49,812 bases of DNA from Cyanobacteria bacterium FACHB-63 (GTDB lineage: Bacteria > Cyanobacteriota > Cyanobacteriia > Leptolyngbyales > Leptolyngbyaceae). Shown piece by piece: positions 1 to 7,526 of the stretch (its first letter is position 1; every line of letters starts with the position of its first letter). The notes under the pieces were generated by a model that was given only the letters and a program-made list of their open reading frames with translations, was not told the DNA's origin and ran no database searches. The stretch spans positions 1 through 49,812 of the forward strand of contig JACJNX010000173.1 of NCBI GenBank assembly GCA_014695255.1. The letters run 5' to 3'. A program made the position numbers and the translations under genes.

Positions 1-166
1 GCTGCGCCGCTTTGTGCGGGTCACGCCCCTGAAAACTTCGCCATCATTAGGACCATTGCCATCAATCTGTTTCGTCAGCACGGCTTTGCTTCGATGACTC
101 AAGCATTAAGACAACTTGCTCATGATGTGCATCGCCTCTTTTCCTTCTTTCAATAAATCAGCCCTG
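1..166 (+). mobile_element. ISAs1-like insertion sequence, right end with transposase C-terminus
   Basis: The first 156 bases read through in frame 1 to a TAA stop and encode the last 51 residues of a DDE transposase. The stretch GHAPENFAIIRTIAINLFRQ resembles the C-terminal helix of ISAs1-family transposases. The sequence after the stop ends in CAGCCCTG at 159-166, which matches the CAGGGCTG-type terminal inverted repeat I expect for this family. From 167 on, the DNA becomes a different, interrupted gene, so 166 is taken as the element's right end. The rest of the element lies outside the window. Family assignment is from remembered motifs; the stop codon and junction are seen directly. Confidence 0.7.
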
Positions 167-421
167 CTGCATGAACAGGGGCAGTCTGCTTGGGAACCAG
201 TCCTAACCCGGAAGATACATTGACGATCGCCGCTTTTGGCTTCATCAGTAATTGCGGTAGCATGAGTTTCGTCAACTGCAAAGGTGCAATCAAATTGGTT
301 TTTAATTCTGTTTCGATTAACTTGATGGAAACTTTTGGATTAACAAAATCATAGTTGTATTGAATGCCTGCATTGTTAATTCAGATATTCACATCGGGGT
401 AGCGATCGACTAAAAGAATGC
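167..421 (-). pseudogene. Short-chain dehydrogenase/reductase fragment, interrupted by the IS
   Basis: On the minus strand this stretch translates to an internal piece of a classical Rossmann-fold SDR oxidoreductase. INNAG (the conserved NNAG motif) is followed by a segment ending AAIVNVSSGLGLVPKQTAP, which contains the VSS of the catalytic serine strand. The catalytic YxxxK would come next but is cut off by the IS end at 166/167. A TGA stop (bases 381-383) sits where the family normally has a leucine just before INNAG. The N-terminal cofactor-binding TGxxxGxG motif is missing. The gene is therefore broken at both ends and by an internal stop, and cannot make a working enzyme. Confidence 0.75.
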
Positions 422-587
422 GAGAAACCCACAGTACAAGATAAATGGACTTAACCGAATTAAGGCGCGATCGCCCTGCAAACCACTAGAGGGTTGAGAT
501 GAGAAGTTCTTCCGAACCATGAGAATATTGACGATGCTGACTGATTTCTTTGTACCGTCAGGGCGATCGCACCGTCATTAACATAGG

Positions 588-1178
588 TTAATCGGCAATG
601 AGTGACTTGCGAATGCGGCTCAGTGACACTGGCGAAATGCCAAGATAGGACGCAATGTGATACTGCTTAACGCGATTTTCTAAATCAGGATATTCAGTTA
701 GAAACGTTTGATATCGAATCGTTGCATCGTCCAGAAGCAATTCTGCTTCCCGCCTCTCTTTTTTGATAAATAGCCCCTGCACCAGTCGGTGGTTAACCGT
801 CTGCCAGCAAGAGTGTTCTGCACAAAGCTGCTGGTATGCCTGATAATCCGCCACCAAAAGAGACGTATCTTCTAAGGCTTCAATAAAAAACCGCGCGGGT
901 TGGTTCAGCAACAGGGCACTATACGCGGCGATAAAATGATTTTCTAGGCAAAAGGCTTTGGTGAACTCAATGCCTGCCGAGTTGACATAGTAAAGCCGCA
1001 TCAATCCTGAAACCACAAATCCAATTTGAGTTGGTCTTTCACCCGCCTGACTGAAAAATTGCCCCGCAGACAAACTGGCAGGACGAAAAATCTCTGACAG
1101 CTTCCCAATCTGCTCATCAGGAAGAGGAGTGAGTGATTGCAGAACGTTAATAAGTCGATGGTAGATAGGGTTTAGCAT
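588..1178 (-). CDS. Crp/Fnr-family transcriptional regulator
   Basis: The product is about 196 aa if it starts at the ATG at 1178 (MLNPIYHRLINVLQ). An in-frame ATG at 1217 would add 13 residues. Residues 20-120 look like a cyclic-nucleotide-binding-type beta barrel (LSAGQFFSQAGERPTQIGFV, then GLMRLYYV). The C-terminus carries a winged-helix segment (IASYLGISPVSLSRIRK) of the Crp kind. Small Crp-like proteins of this shape often control nearby enzymes. It is transcribed away from the TetR gene at 1359, and both share a 180-bp control region with two palindromic operators. The ligand is unknown. Confidence 0.8.
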   Translation of the reverse strand: MLNPIYHRLINVLQSLTPLPDEQIGKLSEIFRPASLSAGQFFSQAGERPTQIGFVVSGLMRLYYVNSAGIEFTKAFCLENHFIAAYSALLLNQPARFFIEALEDTSLLVADYQAYQQLCAEHSCWQTVNHRLVQGLFIKKERREAELLLDDATIRYQTFLTEYPDLENRVKQYHIASYLGISPVSLSRIRKSLIAD

Positions 1179-1273
1179 GAAAGACTGAGACGACGGATCT
1201 AAAGCAGAAATTCCCATAAGCTGGTATTTTCGGTCGGGCTTGCTGAATCTAATCGTGAAGGTAAATATGACAA

Positions 1274-1310
1274 CATAACAACTGTTGTCCAGAACATAAC
1301 AACTGTTATG
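1274..1310. promoter_or_regulatory. Tandem palindromic operators between divergent regulators
   Basis: There are two 16-bp inverted repeats, CATAACA-AC-TGTTGTC at 1274-1289 (imperfect) and CATAACA-AC-TGTTATG at 1295-1310 (perfect arms). Their starts are 21 bp apart, close to two helical turns. They overlap the predicted promoters of both flanking genes. This is the usual arrangement for a TetR dimer that represses itself and its divergent neighbour. That the TetR at 1359 is the binder is inferred from position. Confidence 0.7.
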
Positions 1311-1312
1311 AT
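1285..1312 (+). promoter_or_regulatory. Predicted promoter of the TetR gene at 1359
   Basis: A -35-like TTGTCC (1285-1290) and a -10-like TATGAT (1307-1312) are separated by 16 bp. Both boxes overlap the tandem operators, so the regulator probably represses its own synthesis. Confidence 0.45.
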
Positions 1313-1321
1313 GTAAGTCAA
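1293..1321 (-). promoter_or_regulatory. Predicted promoter of the Crp-like gene
   Basis: On the minus strand a TTGACT -35 box (1316-1321) and a TATGTT -10 box (1293-1298) are spaced by 17 bp. The second operator lies inside the spacer, so a bound repressor would block this promoter too. Confidence 0.5.
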
Positions 1322-1358
1322 GATAGTTGCAGTGTGTCGTTGCGAACTGAGGAATGCT

Positions 1359-1943
1359 ATGGGGTACGACGATCGCCGCCTTGAAGTGGCGCAAGCAGCA
1401 TGGCGAGTCATTGTTCGGGAAGGATTGGATCGCACCAGTATGCGGGCGATCGCGCAAGAACTAGGATCTTCCACTGGAGTGGTCACTCACTATTTCCGAG
1501 ACAAAGAAGAACTCATTTTATTTGCTCTAGAACAAGTGGTTGAAACCACTTTAGAGTCCATGAAAGCGTGTGCTGAAAAGCGGAAAGGACTTGACCGATT
1601 AGAGCAAATGATTTTTGCTGCTCTACCGTTGGAAGATAGTGACAGGGCTGATTGGAAAGTTTGGATCGCATTTTTGGGCTATTCGATTGGGCGCGATCGC
1701 CTAACTCGGCAGCATCAAAAACGCTATGATCGCATCCGGCAAATCCTTTATCAGGAGTTAGCTGATTTAAAGGCAGCGAGGTTGACTCGAGCCGATTTAG
1801 ATTTGACCCTTGAAGCGAATGCGCTCATCGCTCTAGTAGATGGAATTGGTACTGGAGTTGTGATCTGTCCTGAGCAGTTTTCAGCAGAGCAACAACGATA
1901 TCTTGTGCATCAACATATCTATGCTTTACAAGCATTATCCTAA
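1359..1943 (+). CDS. TetR/AcrR-family transcriptional repressor
   Basis: The product is 194 aa from the ATG at 1359 (MGYDDRRLEVAQAAW). An upstream GTG at 1332 is possible but adds residues not typical of the family. Residues 5-50 form the TetR DNA-binding domain: AAWRVIVREGLDRTSMRAIA is followed by the recognition helix region SSTGVVTHYFRDKEELI. The remainder is the helical ligand-binding and dimerisation domain (TetR_C-like), whose ligand cannot be guessed. The gene faces the Crp-like gene across the tandem palindromes at 1274-1310, its likely binding sites. Confidence 0.88.
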   Translation: MGYDDRRLEVAQAAWRVIVREGLDRTSMRAIAQELGSSTGVVTHYFRDKEELILFALEQVVETTLESMKACAEKRKGLDRLEQMIFAALPLEDSDRADWKVWIAFLGYSIGRDRLTRQHQKRYDRIRQILYQELADLKAARLTRADLDLTLEANALIALVDGIGTGVVICPEQFSAEQQRYLVHQHIYALQALS

Positions 1944-1950
1944 ACATAGA

Positions 1951-2433
1951 CTACTGTAATAGCGGCATCAGATTATATTCTTGACGAATATCCAGAAGAG
2001 AACGATCCATCAATGGTTCAAAATCCAGAAATGGTAATAGCTTTTGGCGGTTTCGAGTCTTAAACCAAATCGGAATTAACTCTAGAATCACTCCAGGAAG
2101 TACTCTCAGAATTGAGCCATACAGCCAAAGAGTTCCCTTTTCTTTGATCATATCTTCGTACATCACATCAACGGCAGGGGAATTTTTCATCTTGAGATAG
2201 GTTTGAAACGTACATTCACTCGTCCACCAAAACAGAGGTAGAATTTTCAGCTCATCAAACATTCCCGTATCACAACCGTAGATGACATGACCCACATCAT
2301 GGGCACGGAGAATTCTGGCAAAGTCTGTAGGTTGGGTTGCCGGATCGGTGATGTGGGGATTGAGAGCATAATACTCTGCGAGTCCTTCTCGCAAGGTTTG
2401 AGTACTATCTTTGTCGGTGTAATGAGGCTGCAT
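1951..2433 (-). CDS. COQ4-like protein (ubiquinone biosynthesis protein Coq4 family)
   Basis: The product is 160 aa from the ATG at 2433, chosen because AAGGG stands about seven bases upstream. A start at 2487 would run over the divergent TetR start. Residues around 45-60 contain HDVGH followed after exactly eleven residues by glutamate, the HDxxH-x11-E metal-site signature of the COQ4 family. In eukaryotes Coq4 scaffolds coenzyme Q synthesis and acts in ring decarboxylation; bacterial relatives are mostly uncharacterised. Cyanobacteria make plastoquinone rather than ubiquinone, so a quinone role is uncertain here. The gene is divergent from a TetR regulator with a clear operator between them, which suggests an inducible function. 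Confidence 0.6.
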   Translation of the reverse strand: MQPHYTDKDSTQTLREGLAEYYALNPHITDPATQPTDFARILRAHDVGHVIYGCDTGMFDELKILPLFWWTSECTFQTYLKMKNSPAVDVMYEDMIKEKGTLWLYGSILRVLPGVILELIPIWFKTRNRQKLLPFLDFEPLMDRSLLDIRQEYNLMPLLQ

Positions 2434-2453
2434 AATTGCCCTTCTATTTCGAT

Positions 2454-2468
2454 ACGATACAGTATCGT
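2454..2468. promoter_or_regulatory. Palindromic TetR-type operator
   Basis: ACGATAC-A-GTATCGT is a perfect 7-bp inverted repeat around one base. It lies between the divergent COQ4-like gene (start 2433) and the TetR gene (start 2486). A TATAAT hexamer (2473-2478) follows only eight bases before the TetR ATG; if it is a -10 box for that gene, the transcript would be nearly leaderless. Binding by the adjacent TetR is inferred from position and symmetry. Confidence 0.65.
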
Positions 2469-2485
2469 AAATTATAATAGCAGCC

Positions 2486-3064
2486 ATGACGATTCCAAGT
2501 AAAAAATCACCTGGAAGACCCCGGAGTGCCCAATCCCATCAAGCAATGCTGCAAACAACCCTGGAATTGCTGGCAGAGGTTGGTTTTGAGGCGATGAGCA
2601 TAGAGGCGATCGCCACCCGTGCGGGAGTCGGTAAAACGACTATTTATCGACGATACAGTAGCAAAGCAGAATTGGTAGCCGATGCGATCGAGAGTATTCG
2701 GGAAGAGATTGTCATTCCTGATACTGGGAGCCTTTGGGGTGATATAACTGCCCTGATTCAGAATGCAGCCCAAATCTCGCTCAATCCGTTAGGACGGCAA
2801 ACTGTTGCCATGATTATCAGTAGTGCGTCGAGTAATGCTGAGTTTGCTCAAATCTACTGGACGAAGTACTTACAACCACGACGAGAGGCATTTGCTGTTG
2901 TCCTGGAGCGAGCCAAAGCAAGACAGGAAGTGAAGCCTGACTTAGATCCCAGTCTGGTTTTCGATACGATGAGCGGCATCATGCTCTATGCCATGATTTT
3001 TCAGCCAACTTCTGAACCCTGGGTAGCCTATGTCCGTCGCGCTCTAGAGTTAATTCTCCTGTGA
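2486..3064 (+). CDS. TetR/AcrR-family transcriptional repressor
   Basis: The product is 192 aa. Residues 8-60 are a textbook TetR N-terminus: GRPRSAQSHQAMLQTTLELL, then IATRAGVGKTTIYRRYSSKA, where TTIYRRY is the recognition helix. The C-terminal half fits the TetR_C_11-like ligand domain (LQPRREAFAVVLERAKAR). It is transcribed away from the COQ4-like gene over the 15-bp operator at 2454-2468, so it probably represses that gene and itself. Its 3' end overlaps the convergent permease remnant by 37 bp. Confidence 0.9.
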   Translation: MTIPSKKSPGRPRSAQSHQAMLQTTLELLAEVGFEAMSIEAIATRAGVGKTTIYRRYSSKAELVADAIESIREEIVIPDTGSLWGDITALIQNAAQISLNPLGRQTVAMIISSASSNAEFAQIYWTKYLQPRREAFAVVLERAKARQEVKPDLDPSLVFDTMSGIMLYAMIFQPTSEPWVAYVRRALELILL

Positions 3065-3360
3065 CGCAATCGCGTGGTGTGCTGTCCAAGTAAAATGCTG
3101 ACCAACACGATCGCAATGCCAGTCCACTGCAAGGACGTAAAGGTTTGGTGGAGAACAACAAATCCAATCAGGGTCGCAACGACGGGACTTAACAATCCCA
3201 GGTAGGAAACCACCGATGGTTTAAGCTGATCAATTCCCCTAAACCAGAGGGCATAGGCAACCCCAGTGCCAATTAAACCGAGGTAGATAAAACCCAGCAA
3301 ATTGGTAATTGAAAGCTGTGTAATCGGACCTTCCACAATGAGCGCGATCGATTGAAGACC
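3028..3360 (-). pseudogene. EamA/DMT-family permease, C-terminal remnant
   Basis: The minus strand encodes only the last part of a drug/metabolite transporter. There are three hydrophobic segments, around LLGFIYLGLIGTGVAYALWF, YLGLLSPVVATLIGFVVL and LQWTGIAIVLVSILLG. GLIGTGVAYALWFRGI and LSPVVATLIG are typical of the second EamA repeat. Intact members have about 280-300 residues and ten helices; here everything upstream of the eighth helix or so is gone. Upstream of about 3360 the frame enters DNA that belongs to the amidase remnant on the other strand, so the break is a shared junction. Confidence 0.75.
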
Positions 3361-3365
3361 TTCGT

Positions 3366-4172
3366 TTGTGCTTCTCCCTGATAGCAGGAGCCGACCCTCG
3401 TCGTCCAGATGTTCCACCCATTCCGTTGGATCATCCTTCTGGCAAATTATTAAGTGATTTGAAAGTTGCCTGGACTGAGCAATGGATAGAGGTTCCCGTT
3501 GCCTCCGAAATCCGAACTGCAATGCAGAAAGTTTCTGCTGCTCTGGCTCAAACGGGTGCTCAAATCCAACATTGGCTGCCTAACAGTTTCAATTTGTCAG
3601 AAATTCTAAATCTTTATACAAGGATGGCAGCCTACATCAACCTCTACGCTCAACCCGTTGATCGCTACAATCTTCAGCGCAGTGCAACGCAAATCTTCCG
3701 CACGGCAACCCAAGGAGATAAGGCACTCCGAAAATTGGGCGGTTTTAGTCGTGTCTTACCTGAACTCTTGAATCCAAGTTTAAAGGGGTATTTTGAAGCA
3801 CTGACTGAGCGTGATCGCTTCATAGCTCAGCTTGATACGGAATTAGCCTCCTGGGATGTATGGCTCACTCCCGTTGCAGCAACTCCTGCCTTTACCCATT
3901 GTCCTGCATGGAGTGAGATCGACGTTGATAGCAAACCTTATCCTCATGCTGTTGCCAACGGCGCTTACACAATGCCATTCAATCTGAGTGGACATCCTGC
4001 AATTGTGATTCCGATTGGGCAAACAACCAGTGGATTGCCGATCGGGATGCAGATTGTCGGTAAACGGTGGAAAGAAATGGAGTTATTGGCGCGCTGCTTC
4101 GTAGATACCGCAAGGGTCGCCCAACAACTTGACGCTGTGATTGGTGGTTTTCGATCGCCACCAGGCTATTGA
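3366..4172 (+). pseudogene. Amidase (amidase-signature family), 3' remnant
   Basis: About 268 codons encode the C-terminal half of an amidase-signature enzyme. DPRRPDVPPIPL near the start is the segment that normally follows the catalytic core, and FNLSGHPAIVIPIGQTTSGL with GLPIGMQIVGKRW is the family's conserved C-terminal block. The Ser-cisSer-Lys triad and its glycine/serine-rich signature lie upstream in intact enzymes and are absent, so hydrolase activity is not expected. The apparent start is only the first start-like codon after the junction with the permease remnant. The end overlaps the convergent TetR gene by a few bases. Confidence 0.8.
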
Positions 4173-4948
4173 GCCACAAATTGTTTTCCACAAGCTTTAC
4201 AGAGATAGCACTGCTTCCCCCGACGATAACCATTCTTCGATAGCTGGTCAGATTGGCAATGGGGGCAAATCATTACTTTCATTACATTGCCCAACCGCCG
4301 ATCACCAACATGCGGATCTAAATATGACACCATCAAATCCTCGATCTGCTGCGTTAGGCGTTGCTGATGCTCCGGATCGGGATTGCGGAGTGCTGCCAGG
4401 ATGACGGCATTACTGCTGTGGACACAGACTTCTGCCAGTAGATTTTGCAGTTCTTCTGATAAAGCAGGATTGCGGTGTTTGAGAATACTTGCCATGAAGG
4501 CGATCGCATCCTGCGTCATACTTTCATCGATCGATTGAAAAATCTGACGTGCTAAATAGAACTGGACAAACACAACCCGTGAAACAGGTTGGTCAAAGAA
4601 TTCTGCAACCGACTCGACTAGAACATGAATCATCTGGCGTAAAGGAAGTTGTACCAGAGCTGGAATATCGACTTCCGACCAGAACCGTTTCACTCGTTCT
4701 GAATGGCGGATCTCCATTGCCTTAAAAATCGCGGCTTTGTCCGGGAAGAACTGATAAAGTGACCCGATCGCCGTTCCTGCTTTAGCAGCAATCATGTGAG
4801 TCGTTGCAGCGTCATAGCCCACCTCATCAAACACTGCTGCCGCCGCGTCCAGAATCTTCTCAACTTTTTCCTTGCCCCGTCGCTGTTTCGGCTGACGACG
4901 CAAACTAACAGAGGATGGGGGGCTTGACGAACGTGAATGTTCTGTCAT
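4166..4948 (-). CDS. TetR-family regulator with a C-terminal IS1-type zinc ribbon
   Basis: The product is 260 aa. Residues 25-75 are the TetR DNA-binding domain (VEKILDAAAAVFDEVGYDAA, then MIAAKAGTAIGSLYQFFPDK). Residues 80-220 are the helical ligand domain. The last 35 residues hold CPHC near residue 233 and CKAC near residue 250, with KNGYRRGKQCYL between them. This four-cysteine ribbon looks like the N-terminal InsA-type zinc finger of IS1-family transposases and is not part of ordinary TetR proteins. It may be a genuine extra domain or an IS remnant joined in frame. The gene is divergent from the Rieske oxygenase at 5010, its likely target. Confidence 0.8.
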   Translation of the reverse strand: MTEHSRSSSPPSSVSLRRQPKQRRGKEKVEKILDAAAAVFDEVGYDAATTHMIAAKAGTAIGSLYQFFPDKAAIFKAMEIRHSERVKRFWSEVDIPALVQLPLRQMIHVLVESVAEFFDQPVSRVVFVQFYLARQIFQSIDESMTQDAIAFMASILKHRNPALSEELQNLLAEVCVHSSNAVILAALRNPDPEHQQRLTQQIEDLMVSYLDPHVGDRRLGNVMKVMICPHCQSDQLSKNGYRRGKQCYLCKACGKQFVAQ

Positions 4949-4976
4949 ATTTTGAATTCACACGCTAAAACATGAC
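4944..4976. promoter_or_regulatory. Inverted repeat between TetR and Rieske oxygenase genes
   Basis: GTCATATTTT (4944-4953) and AAAACATGAC (4967-4976) match as an inverted repeat in nine of ten positions across a 13-bp spacer. The left arm covers the TetR start codon. It is the best operator candidate in this 61-bp divergent control region. The spacer is long for one TetR dimer, so the assignment is tentative. Confidence 0.4.
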
Positions 4977-5009
4977 GGATTTTTCACAATTCTACCAGTG
5001 GAGGACGCG

Positions 5010-6002
5010 ATGCGAACGATGCTCCCCGGTGCGCCCTGGTTGCTGGCGCACAAGTCGATGCTGAAGGTTAATCAGCCCCGCAAGGTTGCGCTGTATGGCA
5101 CTGACTATGTGATGTGGAAAGATGCAACTGGATCGGTTCATGCCTTACCCAATGCCTGTCCTCACATGGGAGCAATGCTCTCTGAGGGATGGTGTGAAGT
5201 TCAGGATGATGGTACGAGTACCGTTGTTTGTCCCTTTCATGCGTTGCCCTTTGATGCCACAGGTTGCACGGTTCTCCCCGGTTCTGGCAAGAAAACATTG
5301 TCTCTATTGAACCCCCTGGAACTCATCATTCAGGGCGACTTTATCTGGTCTTATGGTGGGTACGAACCCAAGATTCCCATTCCTGCTGTAATGAACGAAA
5401 TTGCAGAGCAATACGAGTTTGTTGGGCATACGGGCGATCGCAGTGTGGAAACCGATTTGCTCACCATGCTGCTGAATATGCATGACTACAACCATCAGAA
5501 CGGCACCCACCGGGATTTATTTCGCATCACCGATGTCGAGTTTCATCAGTTCATTGACAATGGGCTAAATTCTCATGCTTTTTATGACATGCCCACAGCA
5601 TCTTACACTCTGGTAGAGAAACTGAGAAAACCCGATTTATTTCTACTACCGACTGCAATCAAAGCACACCTGGAAAATCATTTTCCATCCCTAGTTATCT
5701 TTCATGGCGAGATGCCATTAGGGAAGGCAGCACAGTGCCATTTCTTTGTTCCCGAAGCCGAGAACCTGACTCGGACTTACATCCTGCTTTTTGGTCAGGC
5801 TAAACATCCTACCTTCAAAATGTTTGGTAGAACGTATCTCAAATTCGGCAAGGTCGTGATTGATCAAGATGCTGATATTTTGGGAAAGATTTACCCGGAC
5901 ACACCGCAAACAATTAAACTCAATAATGAAGTTGGTATGGATTGGGTGCGGCGTAACTTTGAGAGTTTTCCGCATGTTGTAGAACCGAATCTTTCTAGAT
6001 AA
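5010..6002 (+). CDS. Rieske non-haem iron oxygenase, catalytic subunit
   Basis: The product is 330 aa from the ATG at 5010, chosen because GGAGG (5000-5004) stands five bases upstream. A GTG at 4998 would include that Shine-Dalgarno site. The N-terminal Rieske domain binds a [2Fe-2S] cluster through CPHMGAML (about residue 50) and CPFHALPFD (about residue 73). The catalytic domain has N-M-H-D-Y-N-H-Q-N-G-T-H around residues 155-166, which fits the NxxDxxHxxxxH mononuclear iron site. Such enzymes hydroxylate or demethylate aromatic or lipid-like substrates using electrons from a separate reductase, which is not in the window. The TetR gene facing it suggests induction by the substrate; the substrate is not known. 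Confidence 0.85.
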   Translation: MRTMLPGAPWLLAHKSMLKVNQPRKVALYGTDYVMWKDATGSVHALPNACPHMGAMLSEGWCEVQDDGTSTVVCPFHALPFDATGCTVLPGSGKKTLSLLNPLELIIQGDFIWSYGGYEPKIPIPAVMNEIAEQYEFVGHTGDRSVETDLLTMLLNMHDYNHQNGTHRDLFRITDVEFHQFIDNGLNSHAFYDMPTASYTLVEKLRKPDLFLLPTAIKAHLENHFPSLVIFHGEMPLGKAAQCHFFVPEAENLTRTYILLFGQAKHPTFKMFGRTYLKFGKVVIDQDADILGKIYPDTPQTIKLNNEVGMDWVRRNFESFPHVVEPNLSR

Positions 6003-6010
6003 GCGCACAC

Positions 6011-6535
6011 TCAAGACGCTGCAAGTTTATCACCAGATTTTGCAATTCGTGCCACCAGTTCCGCACGCGATGAGATTTCTAGTTTGCGAAACATCCGCTT
6101 CAACGCCTGTTTCACTGTGTGTTCTGTAATCCACAAGGCTGCGCTAATCTGAGCATTGGTGAGTCTCTGAGCGACTAATTCGGCAATTTGCATCTCTCGT
6201 GGAGTCAGTCGCTCCTTTACAGAAGTGGTTGCACTACTGCTAGCCAATTCGGAAATTATAGGTTTTGAACGCAATTCTGCAAGTCTTGTCGAGAGATGGA
6301 GACATAGGGCACTCAAATCTGCCAAATTATCTGCATTAAAGGCGGGAGGATCGCGATGGCGGGTAAACGCAATTCCGCCGACTAACTGCCCCTCGCTAAT
6401 GATCGGACCTAATAAAACATGCCCATCATCAGCACGAGGGCAAATCGTTTGCCAAACCCCAGGAGGGAGAATAATTTCCTCATGGACAGCCGTATGCCGC
6501 TGTATGAGATAACGCAGTACAGGAAGGATCGATAG
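6011..6535 (-). pseudogene. LuxR/GerE-type regulator, 5'-truncated
   Basis: The open frame runs from just after a TAG (6536-6538) to a stop at 6011, about 174 codons, without a convincing ATG or ribosome site. The best in-frame start is a TTG at 6325, giving 104 aa. The C-terminal 65 residues are a LuxR helix-turn-helix (ERLTPREMQIAELVAQRLTN, then ISAALWITEHTVKQALKRMF). Upstream in the same frame lies a GAF-like segment (GPIISEGQLVGGIAF). Intact GAF-LuxR proteins are longer, so the 5' end seems lost. The HTH alone could still be made as a short protein. Confidence 0.6.
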
Positions 6536-6801
6536 CTAGGTGCAACTATTGAGGGTGCTCAACACCACTAGCAACCGAATGATCCAAAGCGGAACCATTT
6601 TCCACGCTTGGCACGGAAGTCTTCAACTTGCTACAGGGCTTCAATTGATGTGACAGACACAACATAGCCATGACAACCAAGTTGATGCCCTCCTAAATTT
6701 TCCTACTGTCATATTGAATTCATCCTATCCTATGAAGCTCCAACTTCTTTAGTTGGCGAATTAGTACACTTGGCCGTGAAACGGATTTTTGAACCGCTCT
6801 A

Positions 6802-6839
6802 AGATCGAAATGGCTTGACATGCCAAACCATTTCGATCT
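6802..6839. repeat. GATCGAAATGG hairpin, copy 1
   Basis: AGATCGAAATGG (6802-6813) and CCATTTCGATCT (6828-6839) are perfect 12-bp arms around a 14-nt loop. The same stem with the same loop length recurs at 6947-6982. The surrounding 6541-7120 region holds no gene I can recognise. Confidence 0.8.
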
Positions 6840-6946
6840 ATTTCTCTCAGTCTCCCATCGTGCTTATATTTCACAGATTTTTGAGAAAAAGTTTACTAAA
6901 AGAGCGTTTCTAGAAGCCAGTAGTAACAAGCGTTTCAGAACTCCAG

Positions 6947-6982
6947 GATCGAAATGGTCTGAGAGGTCAATCCATTTCGATC
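6947..6982. repeat. GATCGAAATGG hairpin, copy 2
   Basis: GATCGAAATGG (6947-6957) and CCATTTCGATC (6972-6982) form perfect 11-bp arms around a 14-nt loop. The loop sequence differs from copy 1 while the stem is identical, as expected if the stem itself is what is recognised or maintained. Confidence 0.8.
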
Positions 6983-7123
6983 TCTACATTGTCCATGATG
7001 CCGACTATGAAAGAACTTTTTGCGTAGTCATTTCATAGTCAAAATTCAGATTTTCGATCCGAACTCCGATAAGTCTGAGCCTTGACTATCGGCTGAAACC
7101 CTTACCAGGATTCGGTTATAGAA

Positions 7124-7170
7124 TGGCTCAGGCGAGATTTGAACTTGCGACCTTGGGCTTATGAGTCCCT
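7124..7170 (-). tRNA. Partial tRNA-Met(CAT), 3' half only (integration-site remnant)
   Basis: Read on the minus strand, the sequence fits tRNA positions 28-73. It has an anticodon loop CTCATAA with anticodon CAT (7159-7165), a 5-nt variable loop, T stem GCAAG/CTCGC, T loop TTCAAAT, acceptor 3' strand CTGAGCC and discriminator A. The D arm and acceptor 5' strand are missing, and positions 27/43, 31/39 and one T-stem pair do not match. Integrases often leave such 3' tRNA halves at one end of an island, and an integrase fragment lies 280 bp away. It is not a working tRNA. Confidence 0.6.
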
Positions 7171-7446
7171 GGAGAAGTCTTATTTTTCAAGGGTTTCAGA
7201 CGTTGCACGAGAAGCGTACACCAGTTTTACACCAGTTTGCTCCAAACCTAGACTGTAAAAGGCTTCCAGCATTCTATCGCAATTGTCCTTGCTCGATCGA
7301 GGCTTCCAGAACAATTTGAAACACTACGGGAATAAGCCGATGCGAATCCAAATTTGGCGAGCCGCAAGTTGAAGCGGACTGTTCATTTCTAGGGCAGCGA
7401 TCGTCACTCGTGAGATCGCGGTGATTCCAACGATCGCCTCCGATTG

Positions 7447-7526
7447 GGTTTCAATCTGTTTCGCCTTCGCCTCAGCAATCCGTAGATTCGTGATCGTGTC
7501 GGTCAGCCCCAGCGAGAGGTAGTGCC
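7447..7526 (-). pseudogene. Tyrosine recombinase (phage-type integrase) N-terminal fragment
   Basis: On the minus strand 26 codons read HYLSLGLTDTITNLRIAEAK followed by AKQIE. This matches the N-terminal arm-binding region of cyanobacterial and phage tyrosine integrases (pattern YLSLGL...N...AE.KA.QIE). Upstream the frame is cut exactly where the IS21-like element begins (TG at 7527). Downstream the reading frame no longer resembles an integrase, and no catalytic R...HxxR...Y block is found before the tRNA fragment. The gene is dead and probably belonged to the element that used the tRNA half at 7124-7170. Confidence 0.6.
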
